This document shows positions 27,579 to 36,650 of a stretch of 62,432 nucleotides of DNA, piece after piece. Position 1 is the stretch's first letter; the number at the start of each line of letters is the position of its first letter. The notes under the pieces were generated by a model. It had not been told where the DNA came from. It worked only from the letters and a program-made list of their open reading frames with translations, and ran no database searches. The position numbers and the translations under genes are program-made. Origin of the DNA: Candidatus Fibrimonadaceae bacterium (GTDB lineage: Bacteria > Fibrobacterota > Fibrobacteria > Fibrobacterales > Fibrobacteraceae); NCBI GenBank assembly GCA_031281275.1, contig JAITFP010000064.1, positions 1 through 62,432 on the forward strand, read 5' to 3'.

Positions 27579-27878
27579 TTAGTAGATGGGGATTAACTCA
27601 TATTCCGCATCGATAATTTTCTGAAATTTTTCGGAAACTGCGTTGTAGTCCAAAACATCAACTCTAAAAGGAATGGTAGATTCCATAAAGGCTTCTTGCA
27701 CATCTCCAAGAACAGAAATTCCAAGCCTTTTTTCGCCCACAATCGCTAAATCCAAATCGGAATATTCCCTATTTGTTCCCTTAACTCTGCTACCAAAAGC
27801 CCGAACCTCGCAATGCGGAATTGTTTTGTTCAAAATATCTTTAATCTTATGCAAAGAATCTTCGGAAATGGCAATCAT
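27579..27878 (-). CDS. mntA: MNT-type nucleotidyltransferase antitoxin
   Basis: 99 residues. Minimal nucleotidyltransferase with GSRVKGTNREYSDLDLAIVG (active-site G-S and the D-x-D pair) and a later catalytic Asp in PFRVDVLDYN. In MNT/HEPN toxin-antitoxin pairs this protein inactivates the HEPN partner by adding AMP to it. It overlaps the HEPN gene by 4 bases, and both run on the minus strand. Symbol given by family role only. Confidence 0.85.
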   Translation of the reverse strand: MIAISEDSLHKIKDILNKTIPHCEVRAFGSRVKGTNREYSDLDLAIVGEKRLGISVLGDVQEAFMESTIPFRVDVLDYNAVSEKFQKIIDAEYELIPIY

Positions 27879-28294
27879 AGTTTTGCCTCCAATTTCTCAA
27901 TAAATTCTTTTGCATAAGGAATAAAATCCCTAGCAAACCCCAAAACCTCGTCTGCGGTTGTTTCGCTGTATTCGTGAACGGTTCTGTTTCTCGCCTTGTG
28001 AAAATCAAACCATTTTTCCAGTTTTGATATTAAATTTTTTTCAGAAGCATATTTGAAAAGCTCAAAACGTGGAAGTCCATCAATCAGTTCAGGGCTAACA
28101 TTAAAGGAAAGCCAGCGTTTCATAAATTTCCATGATAATTCATAAGCTACTTCAAAATTTTGAATTACACCAGAACGTATAGTATTTTTTAAAGTACCGC
28201 CTTTTGAAGAATATTCATCATAATCGCAAACGCTAGCTTCAAGCGCATTAACGGCGTTTTTTAGCGGGTCAATGTCTAGTTCTTCGTTTGGCAT
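27875..28294 (-). CDS. hepT: HEPN-family toxin (nucleotidyltransferase substrate-binding HI0074 type)
   Basis: 139 residues from ATG 28294 (MPNEELDIDPL). All-helical HI0074/HEPN-type protein with the R-x4-H motif RNRTVH followed by EY near residue 105. HEPN toxins are RNases that are silenced by the MNT partner encoded directly downstream. Some HI0074-type proteins are only substrate-binding partners, so toxicity is not proven. The -10-like TATATT lies 6 bases before ATG and faces the divergent cassette gene at 28331, 15 bases away. Confidence 0.8.
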   Translation of the reverse strand: MPNEELDIDPLKNAVNALEASVCDYDEYSSKGGTLKNTIRSGVIQNFEVAYELSWKFMKRWLSFNVSPELIDGLPRFELFKYASEKNLISKLEKWFDFHKARNRTVHEYSETTADEVLGFARDFIPYAKEFIEKLEAKL

Positions 28295-28300
28295 AAGAGT

Positions 28301-28321
28301 AATATAGCAATTTACTATATT
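28301..28321. promoter_or_regulatory. Divergent -10 elements hepT / cassette copy 2
   Basis: Minus-strand TATATT at 28301-28306 (6 bases before hepT) and plus-strand TATATT at 28316-28321 (9 bases before the gene at 28331). The two elements are within 21 bases, so only one can be occupied at once. Confidence 0.5.
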
Positions 28322-28830
28322 CACACTTATATGAATTTTAACAGTAAAATAATTTCTTTCACTCTGTTATTCCTTGCCCTTGTTGCTTACGGGCAAGAAG
28401 AGCAAAAGCGGCTTGCCATATTGAACACCGAAGATAACGGCGAGCCTTCGCTGGAATTTACGGATTTGACCTATTTGACCGATAGGTTGCGTGAAATAGC
28501 CGTAAAAATGCTGCCCGATGATAAATACTCCGTTATGAGCGTACAGAGCATAATAGACAAAATGGGTTCAAAGGAAAATGCTCGGAAAATGTGCAAAGAA
28601 GCGCAATGCATGGCAGAGATAGGAAGGAAAATAAGTGCTGCTTATGTTGGGCAGGCTCGGCTTGGGCGTTTTGGCGGTAATTTGACTATAAGCATGGAAT
28701 TATATAACGCTGGCAGTGGTGTTTTAATCGGTTCTTTTACGGGAGAGTCTAAGAACGTGTCAGGCTTGCTCTCGGTTTTGAATAAAGAGGCACCTCAAAT
28801 GTTTGGCAAAATGTCCGGCGTTATTTACGT
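28311..28830 (+). repeat. Long direct repeat with 25231-25750
   Basis: Second copy of the cassette A promoter and 5' half; see the entry at 25231. The MNT/HEPN pair lies between the two copies on the opposite strand. Confidence 0.7.
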
Positions 28831-29140
28831 GCCAGAAGCAGAGCCAGCACAAACATTAGTACCGGAAGATGCCGTGCCTAAGTTTGAGAAGCCTGTAAAA
28901 ACCAGTTTTTGGGTTGCCTTAGGGTTGGAAATGCTTGGGGCGGTGGTTATTTACACCGGATATTTGGAAAATGGAAAAATTAATGAAGCATTGAATAGAT
29001 ACGGCGAGATAGAGAAGTCGTGGGATTATTACAATAAGGCTTGGAAAGATGCGAAAAATAGCCACAGCAGTAGGAATATGCTTTATGGTGTTGGCGGCGC
29101 GCTTTTTATTTCTGGGGTAGGAGTACATATATGGTTTTAA
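28331..29140 (+). CDS. Cassette gene A, second copy
   Basis: 269 residues, paralogue of the gene at 25251 with the same signal peptide (MNFNSKIISFTLLFLALVAYGQ), TolB-N/CsgG-like domain, hydrophobic segment (SFWVALGLEMLGAVVIYTGY) and GVHIWF end. The N-terminal half is strongly conserved between copies, the linker at ~190-240 less so. It again overlaps its lipoprotein partner by 10 bases. The conservation argues that gene A serves a common step for different B proteins, for example export or anchoring (inference). Confidence 0.8.
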   Translation: MNFNSKIISFTLLFLALVAYGQEEQKRLAILNTEDNGEPSLEFTDLTYLTDRLREIAVKMLPDDKYSVMSVQSIIDKMGSKENARKMCKEAQCMAEIGRKISAAYVGQARLGRFGGNLTISMELYNAGSGVLIGSFTGESKNVSGLLSVLNKEAPQMFGKMSGVIYVPEAEPAQTLVPEDAVPKFEKPVKTSFWVALGLEMLGAVVIYTGYLENGKINEALNRYGEIEKSWDYYNKAWKDAKNSHSSRNMLYGVGGALFISGVGVHIWF

Positions 29141-30003
29141 GATTTTTTCTCTTCGCCGTAATTTTTCTTTTCGTGTCTTGTTCCGATTTGGGTGAACGCG
29201 ACAATCCATACGACCCCGGAAGCCGTAATTATCGCTCTAGTTCGTCTTCTCTTGAAACGAGTTCTAGTTCAACTACAACTAGCAGTTCCAGTACACAACA
29301 GAGCAGTTCCTCTTCCATTTCTAGTTCTGTTCCTAGTTCAAGTTCAATGCCTAGTAGCAGTTCAACCTCAACTCCAAGTAGCAGTTCCAGTACACCGCAA
29401 AGCAGTTCCTCTTCCGTTTCTAGTTCTAGCGGTGATTTTGTGACTGGTGATGATGGACGAAAGTATAAGACAGTTGTTATAGGCAACCAAACATGGATGG
29501 CGGAGAATTTGAATTACAAAGTCGGAATTAGCAAATGTGGTGATGGCGAAGCTCTAAGAGATACAAATACTACGACCTGCGATACCTATGGCAGGCTTTA
29601 CGATTGGGCAACAGCTATGCAATTAGGTTCTATCTGCAATGATTCCTCTTGTAAAGTAGATGCGAAACACAGGGGAGTATGTCCCGCCAGCTGGCATATC
29701 CCTAGCAGTGATGATTGGGAAGCATTGATGAACGAAGTTGGCGGCGAAGATACAGCAGGCAAGTATCTGAAAGCAAAAAGCTGGAATGGCGAGGACAAGT
29801 ATGATTTCTCGGCTCTGCCTGGTGGTGCTGGCGGAGGAGCCAATTTTCAGAATTTCGGCAAAGCCGGACAGTGGTGGAGTAGTTCTCAAAACATTAGTAA
29901 TAGCGGTTACGCTTACTCCCAGGGTATGGATAATCAGGATAAAGCCTATCATAACTACGGTACTAAGAGCTACTTGTATAGTGTTCGTTGCGTGAAGGAC
30001 TGA
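29131..30003 (+). CDS. Cassette gene B: Ser-linker FISUMP lipoprotein
   Basis: 290 residues. Signal MVLRFFLFAVIFLFVSCSDLGERDNPYDP (lipobox VSC, Cys17, then ERDNPYDP as in the 26054 protein). Residues ~30-105 are a low-complexity serine linker with some Thr/Pro (SSSSSLETSSSSTTTSS). Residues ~108-290 are one FISUMP domain (GRKYKTVVIGNQTWMAENLNY, YGRLYDWATAM, WHIPSSDDW, FSALPGGAGG, WWSSS, LYSVRCVKD). The linker probably carries the domain away from the membrane. It closes the cassette; the PIN gene follows after 30 bases. Confidence 0.9.
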   Translation: MVLRFFLFAVIFLFVSCSDLGERDNPYDPGSRNYRSSSSSLETSSSSTTTSSSSTQQSSSSSISSSVPSSSSMPSSSSTSTPSSSSSTPQSSSSSVSSSSGDFVTGDDGRKYKTVVIGNQTWMAENLNYKVGISKCGDGEALRDTNTTTCDTYGRLYDWATAMQLGSICNDSSCKVDAKHRGVCPASWHIPSSDDWEALMNEVGGEDTAGKYLKAKSWNGEDKYDFSALPGGAGGGANFQNFGKAGQWWSSSQNISNSGYAYSQGMDNQDKAYHNYGTKSYLYSVRCVKD

Positions 30004-30033
30004 ATGCGATTTTTTGTAGTTTAATAACTGGAA

Positions 30034-30489
30034 ATGAAATATTATTTTGATAATTGTTGTTATAACCGTCCTTATGATGACCAGACTCAAGAAAAAATAC
30101 ATCTTGAGAGTGAATCTATTTTGGCAATTATAAAAAAATGCAAACTATTGAACTATGGAATTTTGGGTAGTTCAGCTCTGGATTTGGAAATTTGTCAAAT
30201 ACCTGATATTTACAAGAGGCAAAAAGTTAGTTTTTTTTATGAACGAACAATAACAGGGAAAATAATCTATAATCAGGCTATACAAAAAAGAGTTAAAGAA
30301 TTACAGGAAATGTCTGCGGTAAGAATGTTAGATAGGTTCCATTTGGCTTTTGCGGAAAATGCTCAAATAGATATATTGCTAACGACAGATTTACGATTTG
30401 AAAAAGCCTGTTCTAAAATGAATCTTAATGTCAAGGTATTAAATCCAATAAATTACTTTATGGAGGTATCAGATGATAGCAGCAGCTAA
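30034..30489 (+). CDS. PIN-domain protein (VapC-like toxin)
   Basis: 151 residues. PIN fold: DNCCYNRPYDDQ at the start with the first acidic residue, central helices (KIHLESESILAIIKKC), and DRFHLAFAENAQIDILLTTDLRFEKAC with the later acidic residues. VapC-type enzymes cleave RNA, often tRNA. It overlaps a small gene by 17 bases, which is probably its antitoxin. The ATG has no clear ribosome site. Toxicity is inferred from the family and arrangement. Confidence 0.82.
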   Translation: MKYYFDNCCYNRPYDDQTQEKIHLESESILAIIKKCKLLNYGILGSSALDLEICQIPDIYKRQKVSFFYERTITGKIIYNQAIQKRVKELQEMSAVRMLDRFHLAFAENAQIDILLTTDLRFEKACSKMNLNVKVLNPINYFMEVSDDSSS

Positions 30490-30676
30490 TTTGAACAATA
30501 TGACAGAAATTAGGACAATAGGTTTAAAAGCTCTATCAGAAGCATTAGGACCTATTGGTATGGCTAGATTTATGCAGCAGTATGATGCTGGATATGGAAA
30601 TTATACCAAAGAAAAATATGAAATTCCAGATATGGCTATGGAAGAAATAGACAATGCATTAAAAAGCATTGGCTAA
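30473..30676 (+). CDS. Probable antitoxin partner of the PIN protein
   Basis: 67 residues: MIAAANLNNMTEIRTIGLKA, then LSEALGPIGMARFMQQYDAG and GNYTKEKYEIPDMAMEEIDNAL. ATG has GGAGG upstream and the gene overlaps the PIN gene. This small family is often found next to such PIN genes; I infer an antitoxin role. The order toxin then antitoxin is the reverse of the most common one. No recognisable DNA-binding motif. Confidence 0.65.
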   Translation: MIAAANLNNMTEIRTIGLKALSEALGPIGMARFMQQYDAGYGNYTKEKYEIPDMAMEEIDNALKSIG

Positions 30677-30685
30677 AAAGTTTTC

Positions 30686-30691
30686 TACCTT
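30686..30691 (+). promoter_or_regulatory. -10-like element before glmS
   Basis: TTTTCTACCTT, seven bases before the ATG; it lies at and after the antitoxin gene end. Confidence 0.35.
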
Positions 30692-30698
30692 ACCCCCT

Positions 30699-32534
30699 AT
30701 GTGCGGAATAGTTGCTTACATAGGTTTTAGACCTGCTCTCCATATTTTACTCGATGGTTTGAAAAGACTTGAATATAGAGGCTACGATAGCTCTGGGGTT
30801 AGTTTGCTCTCTGAGGGCAAAATAAAAACTACAAAGGCGGTTGGCAAAATAAAGGAGCTTGAAAAGAAATTGGAAACGGAACAAATAGAGGGTTTTCTAG
30901 GAATTTGCCATACCCGCTGGGCAACACACGGCGAACCTAGCGAGATAAATGCTCATCCTCATCTCTCGACAAACGGGAAAATTGCCGTTGTGCATAATGG
31001 GATTATTGAAAACTATGCAATACTCAAAAAAAAGTTGCAAGCCGAAGGAGTTAAATTCACCTCCGATACAGATACAGAGGTTGTTGCGCATTGGATAGCC
31101 AAGTTTTACAAAGGCAATTTGGGCAAGGCGGTTTTGGAAGCATTGAAGCACGTAGAAGGCACCTTTGGGCTTGCTGTGATATGCGAAGATGAACCCGATG
31201 TTCTTGTTGGAGCGCGCAGAGGCAGCCCTCTTATACTTGGAGTTGGAGAAAATGAAAGTTTTTTGGCAAGCGATGTTTCTGCAATAGTTGGGCACACAAA
31301 AAAAATCGTTTATTTAGAAGACAACGATGTTATAACCATTGGCAAAAATCATTTTGAAATAAAAAATATAAAAGATTTGAAAGACAAAAGCGTTAGCAGA
31401 GAAATTCAAGAGGTTGATGCGGATTTGGAAATGGCGCAAAAAGGCGATTATCCGCATTTTATGCTGAAAGAAATTTTTGAACAGCCCGAAGCGCTTAAAA
31501 ACTGCACACGAGGTCGCTTGCTTTTAGGAAATGGCAATGCCAAGCTCGCAGGGCTGGATAATTCGCTTAAAGAATTAAGAACCATAGACCGCATAATAAT
31601 AACAGCCTGCGGAACAAGCTACTATGCGGCAATGGTAGGGGAGTACTTAATTGAAGAATGGGCAGGCATTCCTGTTGAAGTTGAATATGCTTCGGAATTT
31701 CGCTACAGAAATCCCATAATAGGTTCAAACACTCTTGTTTTCACCATATCGCAAAGCGGCGAAACGGCAGACACTTTGGCTGCGTTAAAAGAGGCACAGA
31801 ATAAGGGAGCAACGGTGCTTTCTATTTGCAATGTTGTTGGCTCAACCATAGCAAGGGCATCTAATGGCGGGGTATATTTGCACGCAGGTCCAGAGATTGG
31901 GGTTGCAAGCACAAAGGCATTCAATGCGCAGGTAACTGTTTTGGCTTTGGTTGCTCTTTTGCTAGGTCGCCAACGCAGGCTTTCTTCTGTTCAGGGAATG
32001 GAAATAGCTCAAGCTATAAACTCACTACCTTTGGCAGTGGAAGAAACTTTAAAACTGAGCGATGAAATTTTGGAAATAGCCAAAGTGTATTATAAACACT
32101 CAAATTTCCTTTACCTTGGCAGGCATTATCATTATCCAGTTGCTATGGAAGGTGCTTTAAAATTAAAAGAGATAAGCTACATTCACGCAGAAGGCTACCC
32201 AGCAGCAGAGATGAAGCACGGACCTATAGCCTTGATAGATGCGAATATGCCTGTTGTGATAGTTGCACCCAAAGATGCTCTTTTTGATAAAATTGTTTCA
32301 AATGCCAGAGAAATTAAAGCCCGCGGCGGAAAGTTAATTGTTGTAACCACCAGTGATTCTGCACCCTTAGAAGAATTTGCAGAGCATATAATAAGAGTAC
32401 CTACTGTGAACAATGCTCTTATGCCTGTAATAACAAGCGTTCCATTGCAGCTTTTGGCATATCACATAGCTGTGCTACGCGGCAATGATATTGACCAGCC
32501 GAGAAATTTGGCAAAGAGTGTTACTGTGGAATAG
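30699..32534 (+). CDS. glmS: Glutamine-fructose-6-phosphate transaminase
   Basis: 611 residues from ATG 30699 (MCGIVAYIGF); Cys2 becomes the N-terminal nucleophile of the glutaminase half after Met removal. Residues 1-235 are the class-II glutamine amidotransferase (RLEYRGYDSSGV, THGEPSEINAHPH), the rest two SIS sugar-phosphate domains (TACGTSYYAAMVGEY, SQSGETADTLAAL). It makes glucosamine-6-phosphate for UDP-GlcNAc and cell wall, linking with MurA. No glmS ribozyme-like leader is possible in the short spacer. Confidence 0.96.
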   Translation: MCGIVAYIGFRPALHILLDGLKRLEYRGYDSSGVSLLSEGKIKTTKAVGKIKELEKKLETEQIEGFLGICHTRWATHGEPSEINAHPHLSTNGKIAVVHNGIIENYAILKKKLQAEGVKFTSDTDTEVVAHWIAKFYKGNLGKAVLEALKHVEGTFGLAVICEDEPDVLVGARRGSPLILGVGENESFLASDVSAIVGHTKKIVYLEDNDVITIGKNHFEIKNIKDLKDKSVSREIQEVDADLEMAQKGDYPHFMLKEIFEQPEALKNCTRGRLLLGNGNAKLAGLDNSLKELRTIDRIIITACGTSYYAAMVGEYLIEEWAGIPVEVEYASEFRYRNPIIGSNTLVFTISQSGETADTLAALKEAQNKGATVLSICNVVGSTIARASNGGVYLHAGPEIGVASTKAFNAQVTVLALVALLLGRQRRLSSVQGMEIAQAINSLPLAVEETLKLSDEILEIAKVYYKHSNFLYLGRHYHYPVAMEGALKLKEISYIHAEGYPAAEMKHGPIALIDANMPVVIVAPKDALFDKIVSNAREIKARGGKLIVVTTSDSAPLEEFAEHIIRVPTVNNALMPVITSVPLQLLAYHIAVLRGNDIDQPRNLAKSVTVE

Positions 32535-32559
32535 GTTATTTTCTAAGTTACCTTATAAT

Positions 32560-33642
32560 ATGCCATATAATGTTCAAGATTTGCTCACCAAAATGGTGGA
32601 AATGGGTTCATCGGATTTGCACTTTACCGTTGGAGTTCCACCCTTAGTTCGCTTGCATGGCGTATTGCAGCCCCTTGGCGAAGAAAAACTAACTCCCCAA
32701 GAAACAATGCGAATGTCTTATAGCCTTATGAATGAGATGCAGCGCAAATCTTTTGAGCAAAGCAAAGAATGCGATTTTTCTTTTGGCATAGCTAATTTAG
32801 CCAGATTTCGTGCCAATGCTTATTTGCAAAGAGGCTGCGTGGGGCTTGCGCTTCGCATAATTCCCATTCGCATTAAAACCTTTGAAGAACTCGGCTTGCC
32901 AAAGATTATGTCCGATTTCACAAAACGCCCCTCTGGCTTGGTGCTTGTAACAGGAGCCACAGGCAGCGGCAAATCAACAACACTTGCTGCGATGATAGAC
33001 AAAATAAACAGAGAGCGGCACGAACATATAATCACCATAGAAGACCCAATAGAATTTTTGCACAATCACCAGAATTGCATGGTAAATCAGCGTGAAGTTG
33101 GCAATGATACTTCCAGTTTTGCTCAGGCTTTAAAAATGGCACTCCGCCAAGACCCAGATGTGGTGCTTATAGGCGAAATGCGCGATACCGAAACAATGCG
33201 CGCTGCATTGACTATTTCAGAAACTGGTCATTTGGCATTTGCAACCCTGCACACAAATTCAACAGTTCAAACCATAAACCGCATAATAGATGCATTCCCA
33301 AAAGGCGAGCAGCAAACCATAAGAACGCAGCTTTCATTTGTGCTTCAAGGTGTTATTTGCCAAACCCTTTTGCCCAAACTAGGCGGCGGGCGAGTTATGG
33401 CTTATGAGATTATGAATGTTTTGCCTTCAATACGAGCTTTGATTAGAGACGATAAAGTTCATCAAATAGAATCCATAATAGAAATAAGCCAGAAATTTGG
33501 AATGAACACTATGAATATGAGGCTTGCAGATTTGGTTATATCTAGGCAAATAGACCGCCTTATGGCTTTGAACAAATCTTCAAATCCGGAAAATTTGGAA
33601 AAACTGCTGCTGGAGAAAGAGCTTAGGAAAGGAGCCACTTAA
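32560..33642 (+). CDS. pilT: Type IV pilus retraction ATPase
   Basis: 360 residues from ATG 32560 (MPYNVQDLLTKMVEMGSSDLH); the frame extends upstream into glmS but without a start signal. Walker A GATGSGKST (about residue 130), Asp box IITIEDPIEFLH, Walker B and His box (LIGEMRDTETMRAALTISETGH, LATLHTN-like). PilT pulls pili in, driving twitching motility. It is followed after two bases by pilC, while the extension ATPase PilB is not in the window. Confidence 0.94.
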   Translation: MPYNVQDLLTKMVEMGSSDLHFTVGVPPLVRLHGVLQPLGEEKLTPQETMRMSYSLMNEMQRKSFEQSKECDFSFGIANLARFRANAYLQRGCVGLALRIIPIRIKTFEELGLPKIMSDFTKRPSGLVLVTGATGSGKSTTLAAMIDKINRERHEHIITIEDPIEFLHNHQNCMVNQREVGNDTSSFAQALKMALRQDPDVVLIGEMRDTETMRAALTISETGHLAFATLHTNSTVQTINRIIDAFPKGEQQTIRTQLSFVLQGVICQTLLPKLGGGRVMAYEIMNVLPSIRALIRDDKVHQIESIIEISQKFGMNTMNMRLADLVISRQIDRLMALNKSSNPENLEKLLLEKELRKGAT

Positions 33643-33644
33643 AT

Positions 33645-34913
33645 ATGCCAGTATTTTTATACAAAGCAGTTTCATCAACAGGCGCAGATTTTAACGGGCA
33701 ATTGGAAGCGCGCGACCTTGAAGAGGCGCGTGGAATGTTAATCCGCAGGCATTTGACTATTCAAAGCCTCAAAAAAAAACCAACCGAAATAAAACTGCCA
33801 TCCATTGGCACTGGAATAAAATCAAAGGAAATTGCTCGTTTCACTCGCCAGTTTTCTGCTATGAGCCAAGCAGGACTACCAATAATTCAATCACTTGCAA
33901 TTTTAGAAGAACAAGCAACAAATCCAACATTAAAAGCAGTGATACACAAAATTACAATGTCCATCAATGGCGGTTCCTCTCTTGCAGATGCCCTTGCTCT
34001 TCATCCAAAAGTGTTTGATAGGCTTTATATTCATATGGTTGCGGCAGGTGAAGCTGGCGGTATTTTAGATGGCATTTTGCTCAGGCTTGCTGAATATCAA
34101 GAGGCAAACGAAAGATTAAAAAGGAAAGTTAAAAAAGCCATGACATATCCGGCGATGGTAGCCATAGTTGCGATTCTTGTTGTGATAATAATGCTCACTT
34201 TTGTTATTCCTCAGTTTGTATCTATATTCAAAGATGCAGGCATTGCCCTGCCTTGGCCCACAAGAATGGTTATGGGGGCTTCTGAACTTATAAGAGATAA
34301 AGTTTTAATTTGGCTCACCGCTGTTATAGCATTTGTGGTTACAGCTAGGTATTTATTGAAAGTTCCAAGATTTCGCTTGGTGTTTGATGGTTTATTGCTT
34401 AAATCACCGCTCTTTGGAGATTTGTTAACAAAATCAACCATTGCACGTTTTTCGCGCACACTCGGCACGCTTTTGAATGCTGGCGTTGCAATCACAGATG
34501 CGTTAAACGTAACAGCTAAAACCGCAGGCAATACCGCTGTGGAAAAAGCTATACTGTATATACAAAGCGCAATATCTGGAGGAAAGCCCATAGCAGAACC
34601 TATGAACGAGCCTCTGTCTTTTAAATACGATAAAAAACAATCCATATTAAATGATTTGTATGGTCTGTTGCCAAAAATAAAGATTTTCCCGCCAATGGTT
34701 ATACAGATGGCAGGTGTAGGCGAAAAAACCGGCGGTCTTGGCAATATGCTAATTAAGGTTGCGGATTTTTATGATGAAGAAGTGGATGCGGCAGTTGATA
34801 CTTTGACTTCTATGATAGAACCGTTAATTATAGTATTCCTTGGCGGGTTCATAGGTTTTATATTAGTTGCCATGTATATGCCGATGTTCAGTTTGTCCGA
34901 TGCGGTGAGCTAA
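33645..34913 (+). CDS. pilC: Type IV pilus inner-membrane platform protein
   Basis: 422 residues. Two T2SSF/GspF-type domains: the first with ARFTRQFSAMSQAGLPIIQSL, the second with IARFSRTLGTLLNAGVAITDAL. Transmembrane helices lie near 173-195, 225-240 and 390-412. PilC supports the extension and retraction ATPases at the inner membrane. An insertion (around residues 325-350, MNEPLSFKYDKKQSILNDLYG) between GEKTGG-type motifs seems longer than usual. Its ribosome site is within the pilT end. Confidence 0.93.
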   Translation: MPVFLYKAVSSTGADFNGQLEARDLEEARGMLIRRHLTIQSLKKKPTEIKLPSIGTGIKSKEIARFTRQFSAMSQAGLPIIQSLAILEEQATNPTLKAVIHKITMSINGGSSLADALALHPKVFDRLYIHMVAAGEAGGILDGILLRLAEYQEANERLKRKVKKAMTYPAMVAIVAILVVIIMLTFVIPQFVSIFKDAGIALPWPTRMVMGASELIRDKVLIWLTAVIAFVVTARYLLKVPRFRLVFDGLLLKSPLFGDLLTKSTIARFSRTLGTLLNAGVAITDALNVTAKTAGNTAVEKAILYIQSAISGGKPIAEPMNEPLSFKYDKKQSILNDLYGLLPKIKIFPPMVIQMAGVGEKTGGLGNMLIKVADFYDEEVDAAVDTLTSMIEPLIIVFLGGFIGFILVAMYMPMFSLSDAVS

Positions 34914-34928
34914 AAGCAAGAGGTAATT

Positions 34929-35462
34929 TTGGATTATATTTCTCCAATAGGAGTGTTGCGCATAGAAACTTCCGAAAAAGGTTTGTGCGCCATAAGATTT
35001 TTGCAAGAACAAGAACCAAGTGCTTTTGAAGTTCCTCAAAGCGAACATGCGAGAAATTGCATGGCTTTATGTGTTTCTGCTCTTAATAGCTATTTTGCCA
35101 AGCAATGGGGCGTGTTTAGCCAACTGCGTTCAAAAATACCCTTAGATTTAAAAGGTACGGATTTTCAAAAAAAAGTTTGGGGAGTAATTTATTCCCTGCC
35201 AAATACTTATCCCATTGTTGGCATACATTATTCTGAACTTGCATATTTAGCTGGCAAACCGAGCGCAGTAAGAGCCTGTGCAAATATTTGCGGGCAAAAT
35301 ACCATTCCAATTATAATACCTTGTCACAGAATAACGGCAGTAAACGGTCTTGGCGGTTATGCAGGCGGAATTTCCAAAAAATCCTGGCTTTTATGGCACG
35401 AAGGCATAACCAAAGGCTCAAAAGCAAACTTTTATTCCAGTAACCCCCCGCAAGCAAGATGA
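34929..35462 (+). CDS. ogt: Methylated-DNA-protein cysteine methyltransferase
   Basis: 177 residues from TTG 34929 (AAGAGG upstream); no better start exists. Residue set VRACANICGQNTIPIIIPCHRITAVNGLGGYAGG holds the active-site PCHR cysteine, which accepts methyl groups from O6-methylguanine; the protein acts once. The N-terminal half is a shortened RNase H-like domain. It lies between the pilus genes and recA, consistent with DNA repair, but without sign of shared regulation. Confidence 0.92.
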   Translation: MDYISPIGVLRIETSEKGLCAIRFLQEQEPSAFEVPQSEHARNCMALCVSALNSYFAKQWGVFSQLRSKIPLDLKGTDFQKKVWGVIYSLPNTYPIVGIHYSELAYLAGKPSAVRACANICGQNTIPIIIPCHRITAVNGLGGYAGGISKKSWLLWHEGITKGSKANFYSSNPPQAR

Positions 35463-35532
35463 AATTTGTCAACAGATGTATGCAAAATACAACTACTGCC
35501 CTTTTGTTCAGTATTTTTAATTTTTATTTTAC

Positions 35533-35538
35533 TATAAT
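35533..35538 (+). promoter_or_regulatory. -10 element of recA
   Basis: TTTTACTATAAT 32 bases before the recA ATG, with the ribosome site AAAGGAAGG closer in. No clear -35 and no LexA-type palindrome is visible to me. Confidence 0.45.
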
Positions 35539-35570
35539 ATGGGTAGAGAACCCAAACAAAGGAAGGCAAT

Positions 35571-36644
35571 ATGTCTAAAAAAGCAACAAGCAAAGAAAGC
35601 AAAAGCTCGCTTTCACCAGAAAAAGCAAAGGCTGTGGAAGCCGCCGTTGCGCAAATTGAAAAAAATCACGGCAAAGGTGCCATTATGACTCTTGGCAAAG
35701 AACCCGTAGCGGAAATTCCAGTTATATCAACCGGTTGCATTCAACTGGATATAGCGCTTGGAGTTGGCGGAATTCCAAGGGGGAGAATAATTGAAATTTT
35801 TGGACCGGAATCTTCGGGCAAAACAACGCTCACATTGCACTGCATAGCAGAGGCTCAAAAAGCAGGCGGGGTAGCTGCATTTATAGATGCAGAACATGCC
35901 TTTGATGCAAGCTATGCCCGCAAGCTCGGTGTGGACATAGAGGCTCTGCTCGTTTCGCAGCCAGACACAGGCGAACAAGCCCTTGATATATGCGAAACTC
36001 TTGTTCGTTCTGGCGCAATAGACCTTATAGTGGTAGATTCCGTTGCAGCCCTTGTACCCCAAGCAGAAATCAATGGCGAAATGGGCGATAGCCACATGGG
36101 TCTTCAAGCACGCCTTATGAGCCAAGCGCTTCGCAAATTGACGGGTTTGTTAAATAAATCAAACACAGCTCTCATTTTCATAAATCAGCTTCGCATGAAA
36201 ATAGGCGTTATGTTTGGCAATCCAGAAACCACCACCGGAGGCAATGCGTTAAAATTCTATGCCACTCAACGCATAGATATTCGCCGCGTTAATACCATAA
36301 AAGAAGGCGAAAATTCCGTGGGCAACCGCACTAGGGTAAAGGTTGTGAAAAACAAAGTTGCACCGCCATTCACGCAGTGCGAATTTGATATTCTCTATGG
36401 GCATGGAATTTCAAAAGAAGCCTCCATACTAGACCTTGCAGTAGATTTGGAACTCATTCAAAAAAGCGGTTCTTGGTTCTCTTACAATGGCGAGAGAATA
36501 GGGCAGGGCAGGCCTAATGCTCTTCAGTACTTGAAAGAGAATGCGGAAATTTCAAAAGAAATTGAAAAGAAAATTCGCGAACACGGAAAAGAAATTGAAG
36601 TGTTTCAAACATCGTCTAGAGAAGACTCAGATGCTGAGGAGTAG
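35571..36644 (+). CDS. recA: Recombinase RecA
   Basis: 357 residues. It coats single-stranded DNA, drives strand exchange and activates SOS-type proteolysis. Walker [10 protein letters not shown] (~78), the [22 protein letters not shown] loop L1 region, [29 protein letters not shown] (L2), and the acidic C-terminal tail (SREDSDAEE) are all present. Length is normal. The final codons contain the GAGGAG ribosome site of the next small gene. Confidence 0.97.
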   Translation: MSKKATSKESKSSLSPEKAKAVEAAVAQIEKNHGKGAIMTLGKEPVAEIPVISTGCIQLDIALGVGGIPRGRIIEIFGPESSGKTTLTLHCIAEAQKAGGVAAFIDAEHAFDASYARKLGVDIEALLVSQPDTGEQALDICETLVRSGAIDLIVVDSVAALVPQAEINGEMGDSHMGLQARLMSQALRKLTGLLNKSNTALIFINQLRMKIGVMFGNPETTTGGNALKFYATQRIDIRRVNTIKEGENSVGNRTRVKVVKNKVAPPFTQCEFDILYGHGISKEASILDLAVDLELIQKSGSWFSYNGERIGQGRPNALQYLKENAEISKEIEKKIREHGKEIEVFQTSSREDSDAEE

Positions 36645-36650
36645 TGCCAG

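Noticed and set aside
30699..30710. glmS ribozyme leader
   Set aside because: The spacer before glmS is about 20 bases, far too short for the ribozyme.
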